This document shows, piece by piece, positions 35,126 to 48,548 of a stretch of 64,000 nt of DNA. Every line of letters starts with the position of its first letter. The first letter of the stretch is position 1. The DNA comes from Aureimonas sp. AU12. GTDB lineage: Bacteria > Pseudomonadota > Alphaproteobacteria > Rhizobiales > Rhizobiaceae. The DNA lies in contig NZ_BBWH01000010.1 of the NCBI RefSeq assembly GCF_001463705.1, forward strand, positions 94,283 to 158,282, in the 5' to 3' direction. Made by a program: the position numbers and the translations under genes. The notes under the pieces are model-generated. The model was not told where the DNA came from, searched no databases, and saw only the letters and a program-made list of their open reading frames with translations.

Positions 35126-35424
35126 CATGCGACCCCGACCCACCGCAGGAGCGCCACCAACACGGTGCCGATCACCACGGTCGGCAACAGCGCAAGACGG
35201 AAGGCGAGGAAACCGCAGAGGACGATCACGAGCCGCTCGGCCCAGTCGCCGTCCACCAGCACCGGCGCGACGATGGCCGTGAGCACTGCCGCCGGCACCG
35301 CGTTCAACGCAGCGTCGAGTCTGGGCGGGATGCGCTCGAAGCGGGCGAGCACCAGATGGCCGCCGATGCGCGTGAGATAGGTGAGCCCGGCCGCCGCCAG
35401 GATCAGCCACCAGATGTCGCTCAT
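35125..35424 (-). CDS. azlD: AzlD family branched-chain amino acid exporter subunit
   Basis: 99 residues, three to four transmembrane helices. The AzlD motif LAAAGLTYLTRIGG near the start and the conserved ALNAVPAAVLTAIVAP are present. It pairs with AzlC, whose stop codon it overlaps by four bases. The pair forms a branched-chain amino-acid (or analogue) efflux system in the inner membrane. Confidence 0.92.
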   Translation of the reverse strand: MSDIWWLILAAAGLTYLTRIGGHLVLARFERIPPRLDAALNAVPAAVLTAIVAPVLVDGDWAERLVIVLCGFLAFRLALLPTVVIGTVLVALLRWVGVA

Positions 35425-36158
35425 ATCCTGGCCCCCTTGGCCCTCGCCTCCCCAGCCCCTGCCTCTCCGGCGGGTATCTCGGCGGTCGGCGTGCGCAGCG
35501 CCGCGGCGAAGACGCCGGCGATGCCGCCGAGCGTGACGTGCCAGGGCGAGCCGAGCGCCGCCGCCGCCACGAGGGCGACGAGACCCGAGACGCCAGCGAC
35601 GAGCAGGAAGTTGGGCCGATGGCGGAAGGCCATTGTCTGCGCCAGGAAGTAGACGGGAATGGCGAAGTCGAGCCCGAAGCGCGCGGGATCCTCGATCAGC
35701 CCGCCGAACAGCGCGCCGACGAGGCTCGCCAGCGCCCAGCCGACATAGAGCAGCACCGCGAAGGTGAAGTAGTAGGTCCGGCTGATCGGGCCTTCGGCCG
35801 CCCGCGCCTCGGCGGCGGCGAAGGAGGGATCAACGAGGAGGAAGAAGGCCAAGGCTTTCGCCGGCCCGCCGAAGCGGACGAGATGGCGCCCGACCGAGGC
35901 CGAATAGAGGATGTGCCGGGCGTTGAGCGCGACGACCGCCACGAGGATCGCCCAGACCGGCGAACCGGCGCCGATCATCTGCAGCGCCAGGAACTGGCTC
36001 GCGCCGGCATAGACGGTCAGCGAGAAGCCGAGCGTCTGCCAGACCGTCAGCCCGTTGGTGACGGCGAAGGCGCCGTAGACTGCGCCGAACGGCACGAGCG
36101 CCACGAGAAGCGGCAAGCATTGCGAGGCGGCCGTCGAGATATCGGAGGATCGGGTCAC
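35421..36158 (-). CDS. azlC: AzlC family branched-chain amino acid exporter subunit
   Basis: 245 residues with about six to seven transmembrane segments. The AzlC signature runs from PFGAVYGAFAV through FSLTVYAGASQFLALQMI to LNARHILYSASVGRHL, all clear. It exports branched-chain amino acids together with AzlD, which follows with a 4-base overlap. A Gly/Ala-rich tail ends the protein. Confidence 0.93.
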   Translation of the reverse strand: MTRSSDISTAASQCLPLLVALVPFGAVYGAFAVTNGLTVWQTLGFSLTVYAGASQFLALQMIGAGSPVWAILVAVVALNARHILYSASVGRHLVRFGGPAKALAFFLLVDPSFAAAEARAAEGPISRTYYFTFAVLLYVGWALASLVGALFGGLIEDPARFGLDFAIPVYFLAQTMAFRHRPNFLLVAGVSGLVALVAAAALGSPWHVTLGGIAGVFAAALRTPTAEIPAGEAGAGEARAKGARI

Positions 36159-36316
36159 GGACGGCTCGGCCTGCGGCAGTCGCGCGGCGCGGCCTCGTTC
36201 AGGCCAGCCACCATGCGCGGGAGATGGGATCGGTGCGCGTGAAGGCGCGTCGGGGTCTCGGCGTCTTACGTCCGCCGGCTTCTACGCCGACGCCGTGGGC
36301 GCGTCGAGGCCGGCCA

Positions 36317-36826
36317 TCAGGGACGCTCGATCCCCGCGCCCGCGCGGTTGACGACGCCCTCGCCGAAGTCCTGCAGGATCTCCGCCCAGCGATCGAGCCA
36401 GCCCTCGAAATTGTCGGCCGTGACGCCGCCGCCGAGCTGGACGTCCATCTCCAGCACCGGCTTGCCATCGTCGCGCAGATAGGCGCGACCGAACCGGCTG
36501 GCGGCGTTCCAGCCGCTGACGGCCTCCGCCGGGACACCCGACTTGTCGAAGAAGGAGGAGAAGCCGACGGACTGGCACGCTTTTCCGTCGTCGTCGCAAT
36601 CGTAGAAGAACAGCGTGAACCCGTCGCCGTCGATCCGCCCGCGCACCATCGGCGTGCCGTCCTCGGCGGTGTCGAGCCGGGCTGAGCCGTAGCCGCGCAT
36701 CAACTCGGCGATGAGGGCGGGATCGGTGGCATCGACCAGCGCCGGCGCGGCGGCTATCGCGACGCCGGTCGCGCCGGTTACAAGCGCCAAGGCGGAAAGG
36801 CAGGATCGCAATCGAACTCGGTGCAT
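36317..36826 (-). CDS. Exported YbjN domain-containing protein
   Basis: 169 residues with a signal peptide (about 1-25, cleaving after AIAAA). The mature part fits the YbjN domain: LIAELMRGYGSARLDTAEDGTPMVRG, then FTLFFYDCDDDGKACQSVGFSSFF, with a Cys pair that may form a disulfide in the periplasm. The YbjN role outside the enterobacterial regulator is not established. It is a single gene with 158 bases before the azlC start and 73 bases after the exonuclease stop. Confidence 0.85.
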   Translation of the reverse strand: MHRVRLRSCLSALALVTGATGVAIAAAPALVDATDPALIAELMRGYGSARLDTAEDGTPMVRGRIDGDGFTLFFYDCDDDGKACQSVGFSSFFDKSGVPAEAVSGWNAASRFGRAYLRDDGKPVLEMDVQLGGGVTADNFEGWLDRWAEILQDFGEGVVNRAGAGIERP

Positions 36827-36899
36827 GATGGAGAGGATCCCGCTTAGACCATCCGGCCGCGCGAGTCGCGGCGTCGTCCCTCAGACTATCACGGACACG

Positions 36900-37769
36900 T
36901 TAGCCGCGAAGCGCGATGCGGCCCGCACCGCCCACGAAAGCGCGCAGACGCAGGATCTCGTTGGCGCCGGCGCTCATAAGGTTTCGAAAGTCGCCGGCGG
37001 TCAGCTCGCGCACATGCCGGCAGTCCGGCCGGAAGCGCGCGCCGACGCAGGAGCAGGCGAGCCGCCAGCCGCCCTGACGCGTCGGGCTCAGCGTCACGTC
37101 GTAAGGCGTGCCCTTGCTCCCGCGCACGACGAGGCGGCAGATGCCGTCGTCGACGGGCACCGCGGCCCGCGCCTGCAGGGCTCGCTCGGCGATGCCGCCC
37201 TTCACCCGCGCCCGCGTCGCCGCGACGGGCTTGGCCAAGCCCGTCGCGCGCGCGAGATCGCGGATGTCGGCTGCGCCGGTGTGGCGCACGGCTTCGAGCG
37301 CGATGCGGGCGCAGGCATAGGCGTCCTCGCCGGCATGGTGATGGGTGAAGCCGACGCCGAACTTCGCCGCCAGCGCCGAAAGCCGCCGGCTCGGCTCGTC
37401 CGGCCAGAGGCGGCGCGCCACCGACACGGTGCAGAGTGAGGCGAAGGCGGGCTGCGCCAGTCCGTAGAGCGCCAGCGTCTCGCGCAACACGCCCATGTCG
37501 AAGCTGGCATTGTGGGCGACCACGAGCGCGCCGTCGAGCACACCGCGATAGCGCTCGAACACTTCCGGAAACTCCGGAGCGCCCGCGACGTCGCGCGGCC
37601 GAATGCCGTGGACGCGGATGTTCATGGCGTCGAAGCGCATGTCGCGCGGGCGGATCAGATGGTACTCGCGGCGCGTGATCTCGCCCGCCTCGACGAAGGC
37701 GAGACCGATCGCGCAAGGGCTGGAGCGCGCCGCGTTGGCGGTCTCGAAATCGATGGCGACGACGGTCAT
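36900..37769 (-). CDS. DEDDh 3'-5' exonuclease with C-terminal SWIM zinc finger
   Basis: 289 residues. The N-terminal ~170 residues are a DnaQ-type exonuclease: VVAIDFET (D7, E9), VVAHNASFD (D91) and HHAGEDAYAC (H145, D149) supply the DEDDh set. After a linker, residues 232-255 hold a SWIM-type zinc finger: C239-x-C241, eight residues, then C250-x-H252. SWIM fingers bind nucleic acid or protein. The fusion is not a standard Pol III epsilon layout, so the protein is probably a repair or RNA/DNA-trimming nuclease. It lies 51 bases downstream of ligA on the same strand, next to recN, which fits repair. Confidence 0.85.
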   Translation of the reverse strand: MTVVAIDFETANAARSSPCAIGLAFVEAGEITRREYHLIRPRDMRFDAMNIRVHGIRPRDVAGAPEFPEVFERYRGVLDGALVVAHNASFDMGVLRETLALYGLAQPAFASLCTVSVARRLWPDEPSRRLSALAAKFGVGFTHHHAGEDAYACARIALEAVRHTGAADIRDLARATGLAKPVAATRARVKGGIAERALQARAAVPVDDGICRLVVRGSKGTPYDVTLSPTRQGGWRLACSCVGARFRPDCRHVRELTAGDFRNLMSAGANEILRLRAFVGGAGRIALRG

Positions 37770-37820
37770 GCGAGGCGAACTCCGGTCAGGCCGGCAACCT
37801 AGAGTCTGGGAATCGCAGCA

Positions 37821-40433
<2,613 letters not shown>

Positions 40434-42107
40434 TTAGCTCGCCGCGCCGATCAGCCGCGCCGCGGCCGCACGTGCCTCGTCGGTCACGCTCTCGCCGGCT
40501 AGCATGCGGGCGATCTCCTCGCGCCGCGCGGGCACGTCGATCGCCGCGACGCGGGTGGACAGGCGCTCCTCGCCAGGCACCGCCTCGGCCTTCGAGATGA
40601 GGAGATGCGTCGTCGCGCGGGCGGCAACCTGCGGCGCATGCGTGACGGAGAGAACCTGCACACGGGTCGCGAGCCGCGCCAGCCGCCGACCGATCGCATC
40701 GGCCACGGCACCACCGACGCCGGTGTCGATCTCGTCGAAGACGAGCGTCGGCGCCGAACCCTTGTCGGCCAGCGCCACCTTCAGCGCCAAAAGGAACCGC
40801 GAGAGTTCGCCGCCGGACGCGACCTTCATCATCGGCCCGGCGCGGGTGCCGGGGTTGGTGCGCACCCAGAACTCGGCGGTGTCGATGCCCGCGGCGGTTC
40901 GAGCTGCCGGGTCGCTCGCCATCTCGACGATGAAGGCGGCGCGCTCCAGCTTCATGTCCGGCAGTTCGATCATCACGGCGTCTTCCAGAAGCCGCGCGGT
41001 GTCGTGGCGCTTGACCGAGAGCGCCAAAGCCAGTGCGTCAAACGCGTCACGGCGCTCGGTCACCTCGATCTCGAGCTTGGCCAGACGATCCTCGCCCGCA
41101 TCGAGTTCGGAGAGGTCGGCGACCATCTTCTCGGTGAGGGCGGCGAGATCGTCCACCGGCAGATTGTATTTCCGGCCGGCGGCGCGCAGCGCAAAGAGGC
41201 GCTCCTCGGTCTGCTCCAGCGCGCGCGGATCGAACTCCAGCGTGCGCAGCGCCGCCTGCAGGCTCATCTGCACGTCCGACAACGCGTCCAGCGCCGTGTC
41301 GAGCCGGGTCAGGGCCTCGTCGAGAAGGCCGGGCAGTTCGTCCTTCTTGCGGTCGAGCCGGCGCGACAGGCCGGCAAGACCGGGAATGGGCGAGGCGTGA
41401 CCTGCCAGTTCCTCGTGCGCGTCGTTGACGTCGGTCGCGATCTTCTCCGAGCGCATCATGCGCTGGCGGGTCTCGGCCAGCTCGGCCTCTTCGCCGACGA
41501 CCGGCTGAAGCTCGCTCAGTTCCTCGACGGAGGCTCGCAGATAGTCGGCCTCGCGGGCGGCCGCCTCGACGCGCTTGCGATTCTTCAGGAGTTCGCTCTC
41601 AGCCTTGCGCCAGCCCTCGAAGGCACGGGCGACCGCCGCCGCCTCGCCCGTGAGCCCGCCATACTCGTCGAGCAGCTGGCGATGCGCGTCGGCGTCGACG
41701 AGCGCCCGGTCGTCGTGCTGGCCGTGGATCTCGACGAGCGTCGCGCCGATCTCCTTCATCAGCGAGACGCTGGAAGGCCGGTCGTTGATGAAGACCCGCG
41801 TGCGTCCGTCCGCGCTCTGGACGCGGCGAAGGATCAGGTCGCCGTCGTCGTCGAAGCCGTTTTCAGTCAACGCCCGGCGTGCGGGGTGGGCGCTCGGCAG
41901 GTCGAAGACGGCGGAGACTTCGCCCTGCTTCGAGCCATGGCGCACGAGCCCGCCGTCGCCCCGCCCGCCCAGCGCCAGCGACAGGGCGTCGAGCAGGATC
42001 GACTTGCCCGCGCCCGTCTCGCCCGTCAGCACCGACAGGCCGTCGTTCAGCGCGAGGTCGAGCCGGTCGATGAGAACGATGTCGCGGATCGAAAGGTGAA
42101 CAAGCAT
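40434..42107 (-). CDS. recN: DNA repair protein RecN
   Basis: 557 residues of the SMC-like family. Walker A is GETGAGKS (29-36), followed by ALGGRGDGGLVRHG; the central coiled coil covers about 160-370; the signature VASGGELSRFLLAL and Walker B TLVFDEIDTGVGG are near the C terminus. RecN acts in double-strand-break repair. It lies between bamD and ligA on the same strand, 192 bases after bamD, with a terminator between. The bamD-recN-ligA order is typical of Rhizobiales. Confidence 0.96.
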   Translation of the reverse strand: MLVHLSIRDIVLIDRLDLALNDGLSVLTGETGAGKSILLDALSLALGGRGDGGLVRHGSKQGEVSAVFDLPSAHPARRALTENGFDDDGDLILRRVQSADGRTRVFINDRPSSVSLMKEIGATLVEIHGQHDDRALVDADAHRQLLDEYGGLTGEAAAVARAFEGWRKAESELLKNRKRVEAAAREADYLRASVEELSELQPVVGEEAELAETRQRMMRSEKIATDVNDAHEELAGHASPIPGLAGLSRRLDRKKDELPGLLDEALTRLDTALDALSDVQMSLQAALRTLEFDPRALEQTEERLFALRAAGRKYNLPVDDLAALTEKMVADLSELDAGEDRLAKLEIEVTERRDAFDALALALSVKRHDTARLLEDAVMIELPDMKLERAAFIVEMASDPAARTAAGIDTAEFWVRTNPGTRAGPMMKVASGGELSRFLLALKVALADKGSAPTLVFDEIDTGVGGAVADAIGRRLARLATRVQVLSVTHAPQVAARATTHLLISKAEAVPGEERLSTRVAAIDVPARREEIARMLAGESVTDEARAAAARLIGAAS

Positions 42108-42240
42108 GCAGGTGAAGAGCTAGACCGGGCAGCGGGGAATGGCAATCGCGAGGCGCGAAGATAGGGTCGCTCGCAGCGTTTCGTAAGGTTCGCCCTCGGT
42201 GATCGGCGGAGCGCGCCTCACGGTTGGAGACGAGGCGACA

Positions 42241-42267
42241 TGAAAAAGGCCGGCAATGCCGGCCTCT
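42241..42267 (-). terminator. Terminator after bamD
   Basis: On the minus strand AGGCCGGC pairs with GCCGGCCT across an ATT loop, followed directly by TTTTC. Starts 33 bases after the bamD stop. It separates bamD from recN, so recN needs its own promoter or read-through. Confidence 0.88.
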
Positions 42268-42299
42268 TCGATTCGATCGCTTCGGATTTGCCTCGGGGT

Positions 42300-43229
42300 T
42301 CAGGCGCGGGGCGGCTGCAGCTCGCCGCTGACCTGCGCCGTGCCCGAAGCCGCCGGCGGCTCGTTGGCGCCGGTGATACGGCGAGCCGCGCTCGTGAACC
42401 ACGACGTCGCGCCGGCGCTGCGCGGCTGCAGCCCGTTCGACTGGAGCAGCGCGTAGCTGTCCTTGTACCACTGCGATTCCGGGAAGTTCTGGCCGAGCAC
42501 GGAGGCCGCCGCCTGGGCTTCCTGCGTCAGGCCCATCGCGTAATAGGCCTCGGTGAGACGTGCCAGCGCTTCTTCCACGTGGGTGGTTTGTGGGAACGTG
42601 TCGACGACGTTCTTGAAGCGGTTGATCGCGGCGATGTATTCGCGGCGCTCCAGGTAGTAGCGACCGACCTGCATCTCCTTGCCGGCGAGCTGATCCTTGC
42701 CGACGCGAACCTTGGTGCGCGCGTCCTCGACATATTCGCTCGTCGGATAGCGATCGATGACTTCCTGCATCGCCTGGACGGCGCGCGCAGTGTCGGTCTG
42801 GTCGCGCGTCACGTCGGGGATCTGGCGGAAGTAGGACAAGCCGATGATGTACTGCGCGTAGGCCGAATCCTCGGAGCCGGGATAGGTGCCGAGATAGCGC
42901 CGGGCCGAGCTGACGGCCTCGTCGTAGTCGCCCGAGCGGTAGCTGGCGAAGGCGCGCATCACCAGCGCCTTGCGGGCATACTCCGAATAGGGATGCTGCT
43001 TGTCGATCGCCTCGAACTTCTTGGCGGCCTCACCGAGACGGCCGCCTTCGAGATTGGCGAGGCCCTGATTATAGAGGACGTCCGCCGGCTCGGTCTGAGA
43101 CGCGAGGGCGAGAGCGTCGATGTCGGTGTCCTTCGACGACATGCAGCCGGACAAGGCGAGGGTCGAGGCGAAGGCCAGCGCCATCGACACGGCCTGACGA
43201 CGGCCGGACAGCGGCATCTTGTATCCCAT
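42300..43229 (-). CDS. bamD: Outer membrane protein assembly factor BamD
   Basis: 309 residues. The lipoprotein signal ends in LALSGC. TPR-like repeats follow ([35 protein letters not shown] is the first; it continues with further pairs), matching BamD/ComL. BamD is the essential periplasmic lipoprotein of the Bam complex that inserts outer-membrane beta-barrel proteins. The start at 43229 follows AGGGGGAAG. It lies 137 bases downstream of lpxC, with a weak hairpin between, and ends before a strong terminator. Confidence 0.94.
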   Translation of the reverse strand: MGYKMPLSGRRQAVSMALAFASTLALSGCMSSKDTDIDALALASQTEPADVLYNQGLANLEGGRLGEAAKKFEAIDKQHPYSEYARKALVMRAFASYRSGDYDEAVSSARRYLGTYPGSEDSAYAQYIIGLSYFRQIPDVTRDQTDTARAVQAMQEVIDRYPTSEYVEDARTKVRVGKDQLAGKEMQVGRYYLERREYIAAINRFKNVVDTFPQTTHVEEALARLTEAYYAMGLTQEAQAAASVLGQNFPESQWYKDSYALLQSNGLQPRSAGATSWFTSAARRITGANEPPAASGTAQVSGELQPPRA

Positions 43230-43331
43230 CGAACTGCTTCCCCCTGGTATCCCGGACGTCTCGTCGCGACACGCTCCGTCCCTCTACCCCGAGGGCGTGA
43301 TCTTCGACAACGCTTCAGGGCCGTTCTTAAA

Positions 43332-43345
43332 GCCTTTTTTAAGGC
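43332..43345 (-). terminator. Weak hairpin between lpxC and bamD
   Basis: GCCTT and AAGGC pair around an A-rich loop, followed by TTTAA on the minus strand, 21 bases after the lpxC stop. The short stem makes it a weak terminator or an mRNA boundary. The same segment contains two TTAA half sites 8 bases apart, one base off the CtrA spacing. Confidence 0.3.
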
Positions 43346-43366
43346 GTTGCCCCTTGCCGAACGCTC

Positions 43367-44311
43367 TCAGAGAACCTGCGGGCCGAGGGCCGGCGCCGCC
43401 GCGGCGACGAGCGGCACCTGCCGGATCGGGTCCATCCGGCGGCTCGGCGCCTCGATGAACTCATGCGCCGACCGGTCGGCCACGAGAGCCTCGAGCGCCA
43501 TCGCATTGAGGCGATGACCGCCGCGGAACGAGCGGTAGCAGCCGAGAACGCGCGCGCCGGCCAGCGCCTGATCGCCCACGGCGTCGAGCGTCTTGTGGCG
43601 GACGAATTCGTCAACGAAGCGCAGGCCGCCGGGATTGATGACGGTCTCGTCGTCGCCGATCACCACGGAATTCTCGAGCGAGGAGCCGAGCGCGTGACCG
43701 GACGCCCAAAGCCGCTCGACATCCTTCATGAAGCCGAAGGTGCGCGCGCGGGCCAATTCGTCGCGGAACATCGCGGGGCTGAGATCCCCCGCGAAGCGCT
43801 GGCGGCCGATCGCGGCATTGGCGAACTCGATCTCGACCTCGAACCGGGTGCCCTCGTAGGGGCGATACTCCGCGAAGCCACCGTTCAACTCGACGCGGAC
43901 CGGCTTGAGAACGCGCAGGAACCGGCGCGAAGCGCGCTGCGTCACGACGCCGGCCTGCTCGATGGCCCGCACGAACACGTCGGAGCCGCCGTCCATGATG
44001 GGGATCTCGCGACCATCGATCTGCACGACGACATTGTCGACGTCCATGGCGTAGAGGGCGGCCATGATATGTTCGATCGTCGCGACGTGGGCCCCTTTAC
44101 GGTCCCCGACGATCGTGGAAAGATCGGTCGACGAGACATTGCCGGAGACAGCCGCGATCTCGTGGATGAGGCCAGACGCCTCGAAGACGTGAAAGACGAT
44201 GCCGGTGCCGGCCTCGGCCGGATGAAGCGACAGCTCCACGAGGGCACCGCTGTGGACGCCCACGCCCTCGAAGCCGATGCGTGCGCCGATCGTCTGCTGT
44301 CTCGTCACCAC
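43367..44311 (-). CDS. lpxC: UDP-3-O-acyl-N-acetylglucosamine deacetylase
   Basis: 314 residues. LpxC makes the first committed step of lipid A synthesis. Zinc ligands H81 (in IEHIMAAL), H239 and D243 (in HKTLDAVGD) and the catalytic H266 (FRGGHRLN) are present, along with MDGGSDVF. It lies downstream of ftsZ, with 298 bases between the two genes that hold the ftsZ terminator. A degenerate CtrA-like site (TTAA-N7-TTTT, 44511-44525) occurs in that interval; its role is unproven. Confidence 0.96.
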   Translation of the reverse strand: MVTRQQTIGARIGFEGVGVHSGALVELSLHPAEAGTGIVFHVFEASGLIHEIAAVSGNVSSTDLSTIVGDRKGAHVATIEHIMAALYAMDVDNVVVQIDGREIPIMDGGSDVFVRAIEQAGVVTQRASRRFLRVLKPVRVELNGGFAEYRPYEGTRFEVEIEFANAAIGRQRFAGDLSPAMFRDELARARTFGFMKDVERLWASGHALGSSLENSVVIGDDETVINPGGLRFVDEFVRHKTLDAVGDQALAGARVLGCYRSFRGGHRLNAMALEALVADRSAHEFIEAPSRRMDPIRQVPLVAAAAPALGPQVL

Positions 44312-44550
44312 GTTACGCGTTCCTACTCACCGGGCTCACCGGACCGCTGCATCCCTGATCCGGATGGCGATCCTCGGAGGCTGAAGCGTCGCGGCGGTCC
44401 GGAGGTTTAACTCCGAGGGCACACGGGTGCTTCCATTATGCCGACAAGGTAGGTCCCACACGGATTGTGACCAAATCACGCTTTCTTACCCAGTGTTACC
44501 GCAACATCGGTTAAGGAAAGATTTTTCCGTTCGAAATCAATACTCTAAAC

Positions 44551-44580
44551 GAAAAAGCCCGCCCCTTTCGGGGGCGGGCC
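44551..44580 (-). terminator. Strong terminator after ftsZ
   Basis: On the minus strand GCCCGCCCC pairs with GGGGCGGGC across a CGAAA loop, followed by TTTTTC. Starts 30 bases after the ftsZ stop. It should uncouple ftsZ from lpxC. Confidence 0.92.
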
Positions 44581-44609
44581 TCGGTCCAATCGTGGACTCT
44601 TTGTGAAGG

Positions 44610-46190
<1,581 letters not shown>

Positions 46191-46314
46191 CGTCGTTTCC
46201 TTTCAAGGCCGGCCGCCTCGCCGCGTTGGCCGTTCTATTTCATCGATCTTCAAGCGATGCGTGGCATGCATCGTAGTGGCTGGCGGTGGCTCGAACCTTG
46301 CCACCGCAAATTGT

Positions 46315-47643
46315 CTAGAAGCTTTGGCGGAGCCAAGAGCCGAACCGCCCGACCCGCGTGCGCTGGTCGAAGGCGAAGTCGAGGACCGAGTGCTCGGGCA
46401 TGTGCTCGAGCGAGGCGACCTGCGGATAGATGAGGAGACCGACCGCCGTGGCGAAGGCCGGGCTCTTGTTCGAGGCCGAGAGGCCGGCGACCCCGACCGG
46501 ACGTCCGAGCCGGACGTTGCGGTTGAGAAGCGTGCGCGCCGCGTCGTTGAGGCCCGCCAGCTGGCTCGCGCCGCCGGTCAGCACCACCCGCTTGCCGATG
46601 ACGTGCCCCATGTTGGACGCCGCCAGCCGGTCGCGGATGAGTTCGAGCGTCTCCTCGACGCGCGGACGGATGATCCGGGCGATGAGCGAGCGCGAGACCT
46701 GGATCGGCGCGTCGCCGCCCTCGTCGCCGAGCGGGGCGACGGAGACCGTCTCGCCGTCGGCGAGGAGGCTTGGCAGGGCGTTGCCGTGCATGACCTTCAG
46801 CCGCTCGGCCTGTTCGGGCCGGATCGACAGGCCGCGCGCCAGATCCATCGTGATGTGGTGGCCGCCGAGCGCCACGGCGTCGGCATAGGCGAAATGGCCG
46901 TTCTGGAAGATCGAGATCGTGGTCGATCCCGCGCCCATGTCGATGCAGGCCGAGCCCATGATCGCCTCGTCGTCGACGAGCGTCGACAGGCCGGAGGCGT
47001 AGGGCGTGGCGACGAAGGCCTCGACCACGAGATGGGCGCGGTTGATCGCCGTCTCGAGGTTGCGCAGCGGGGTTTCCTCCGCCGAAAGGATGTGCAGCTC
47101 GGCGCCGAGTTCGGAGCCGGTCATGCCGACCGGGTTCTCCAGACCGCCCTCGCCGTCGAGCACGAGATCGAACGGCACGCGGTGGAGCGCGATGCGGCCC
47201 TCGCGCAGCGGCATCCGGGCGGCGCGGTCAAGCACCTGGCGAAGGTCGAGATCGGACACCTCGCCGCCCTCGACGGGCACGCGGGCCGAACCGCGATGGG
47301 TCTTCAGCCGGCCGGCCGCCACAGAGACGATGAGCGACTCGATCGTCAGGCCCGCCATGCGCTCGGCGGCGTCGACGCAGAAGCGGATCGACTTCTCTGC
47401 CGCGTCGAGATCGACGACGACGCCGGACTTCACGCCGCGCGAGCGCTGGTGGCCGATGCCGATGACCTCGGCGACATGGGTGCGGCCGGGCAGGACCTCG
47501 CTCTCGGGCCGCGGCCGCAGCCGGGCGATGAGGCAGGTGACCTTCGAGGAGCCGACGTCGAGCACGGAGATCGTGCGGGTGCGCCGGTCGGACGGCTTCT
47601 TCAGGCGCGGCAGGTCGTCGGTGGGCTTGGAGAAGAGGCTCAT
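46315..47643 (-). CDS. ftsA: Cell division protein FtsA
   Basis: 442 residues of the actin fold. The phosphate-1 segment is SVLDVGSSKVTCLIA and the later adenosine motif is VVLTGGASQLAGL, with ACIDMGAGSTTISIF in between. The C-terminal amphipathic stretch (FGSWLRQSF) is the membrane anchor that ties FtsZ to the inner membrane. Its start overlaps the ftsQ stop codon by four bases. Confidence 0.96.
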   Translation of the reverse strand: MSLFSKPTDDLPRLKKPSDRRTRTISVLDVGSSKVTCLIARLRPRPESEVLPGRTHVAEVIGIGHQRSRGVKSGVVVDLDAAEKSIRFCVDAAERMAGLTIESLIVSVAAGRLKTHRGSARVPVEGGEVSDLDLRQVLDRAARMPLREGRIALHRVPFDLVLDGEGGLENPVGMTGSELGAELHILSAEETPLRNLETAINRAHLVVEAFVATPYASGLSTLVDDEAIMGSACIDMGAGSTTISIFQNGHFAYADAVALGGHHITMDLARGLSIRPEQAERLKVMHGNALPSLLADGETVSVAPLGDEGGDAPIQVSRSLIARIIRPRVEETLELIRDRLAASNMGHVIGKRVVLTGGASQLAGLNDAARTLLNRNVRLGRPVGVAGLSASNKSPAFATAVGLLIYPQVASLEHMPEHSVLDFAFDQRTRVGRFGSWLRQSF

Positions 47644-48548
47644 ACGGGGTTTTCCTTGCGGGCCTGCTTCACGATCTTGTCCCGTTCCTTCAGCGCCTTG
47701 TCGCGGCGCTCCTTGGCGGCGGCGGTCAGCTTGACCACGACCCGGTCCTCGATGCGCATGTCGACGGAGACGATCTCGCGGGACAGAAGACCCTCAGCGC
47801 GGTCGAGACGCATCACGGCGGCGGCCGCCTCGATCGGCTCCAGCTCCGGCAGGCGCACCACGACCCCGTTGTCGAGGCGCAGGTCCCAGCGCCGGTCGCC
47901 GACACGCACATACGCCTTGACGCGCGTATCGAGCTCGGGGACGAGCGCCATCTTGTCGAGGATGTCGGAGGCCTCGCGCGCTGCGCCCGGGCCGACCACG
48001 AAGGGCAGGTCGGTGAAGCGTGTGGTGGCGTAGGGCACGATTTCCTTGCCCTCGTGATCGACGATCCAGAGATCCTTGTCGCGCTGCCAGAGCGCAAAGG
48101 GCTGCTTCTCGACCACGGCGATACGGACCCGGTTGGGGTATTCCTTGACGATCGTCGCGCTCTCGATCCAGGGCATCGCCTCGATCGCCTGGCGCGCCGC
48201 GTCGACGTCGAGCGCCGGCAGCGTTTGCGCGCCGGTCATCCAGAGCGTCTGCAGAAGGTCGATCTCGCTCGTCTCGGAGAAGCCGGTGACGTCGACGCTG
48301 TCGATCGACAGGCCCAGCGGCTCGGCGACGAAATCGACCACCGAGGCCGTGTGTGCGCCCAGCACCATGCCGTAGAGCGCGGTCGAGCCCAGGAGCCCCG
48401 TGGCAAGGTAGCCGAAGCGCGGCAGCGGAACGCGGTGGATGTTGCGGGCCCAGAACACGACCTTGCGGCCGGCGCGCTGCAGGCGCAGCACGATCGGGCT
48501 GACGCGGCGGAAATCGGGCATGGCGAGGCGGTGGTTCAACGACGGCAT
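47640..48548 (-). CDS. ftsQ: Cell division protein FtsQ
   Basis: 302 residues from ATG at 48548, chosen because GAGGGAC lies about 8 bases upstream; an ATG at 48569 would overlap ddl further. A cytoplasmic N terminus, one transmembrane helix (about 47-70) and the POTRA domain ([19 protein letters not shown]) precede the FtsQ beta domain. FtsQ is the hub that binds FtsL and FtsB. It overlaps ddl by 13 bases and ftsA by 4 bases. Confidence 0.93.
   Translation of the reverse strand: MPSLNHRLAMPDFRRVSPIVLRLQRAGRKVVFWARNIHRVPLPRFGYLATGLLGSTALYGMVLGAHTASVVDFVAEPLGLSIDSVDVTGFSETSEIDLLQTLWMTGAQTLPALDVDAARQAIEAMPWIESATIVKEYPNRVRIAVVEKQPFALWQRDKDLWIVDHEGKEIVPYATTRFTDLPFVVGPGAAREASDILDKMALVPELDTRVKAYVRVGDRRWDLRLDNGVVVRLPELEPIEAAAAVMRLDRAEGLLSREIVSVDMRIEDRVVVKLTAAAKERRDKALKERDKIVKQARKENPV

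Noticed and set aside
43327..43342. TTAA-N8-TTAA before bamD as a CtrA site
   Set aside because: Spacing is eight, not seven, and the half sites are part of a small hairpin and T-rich tract.
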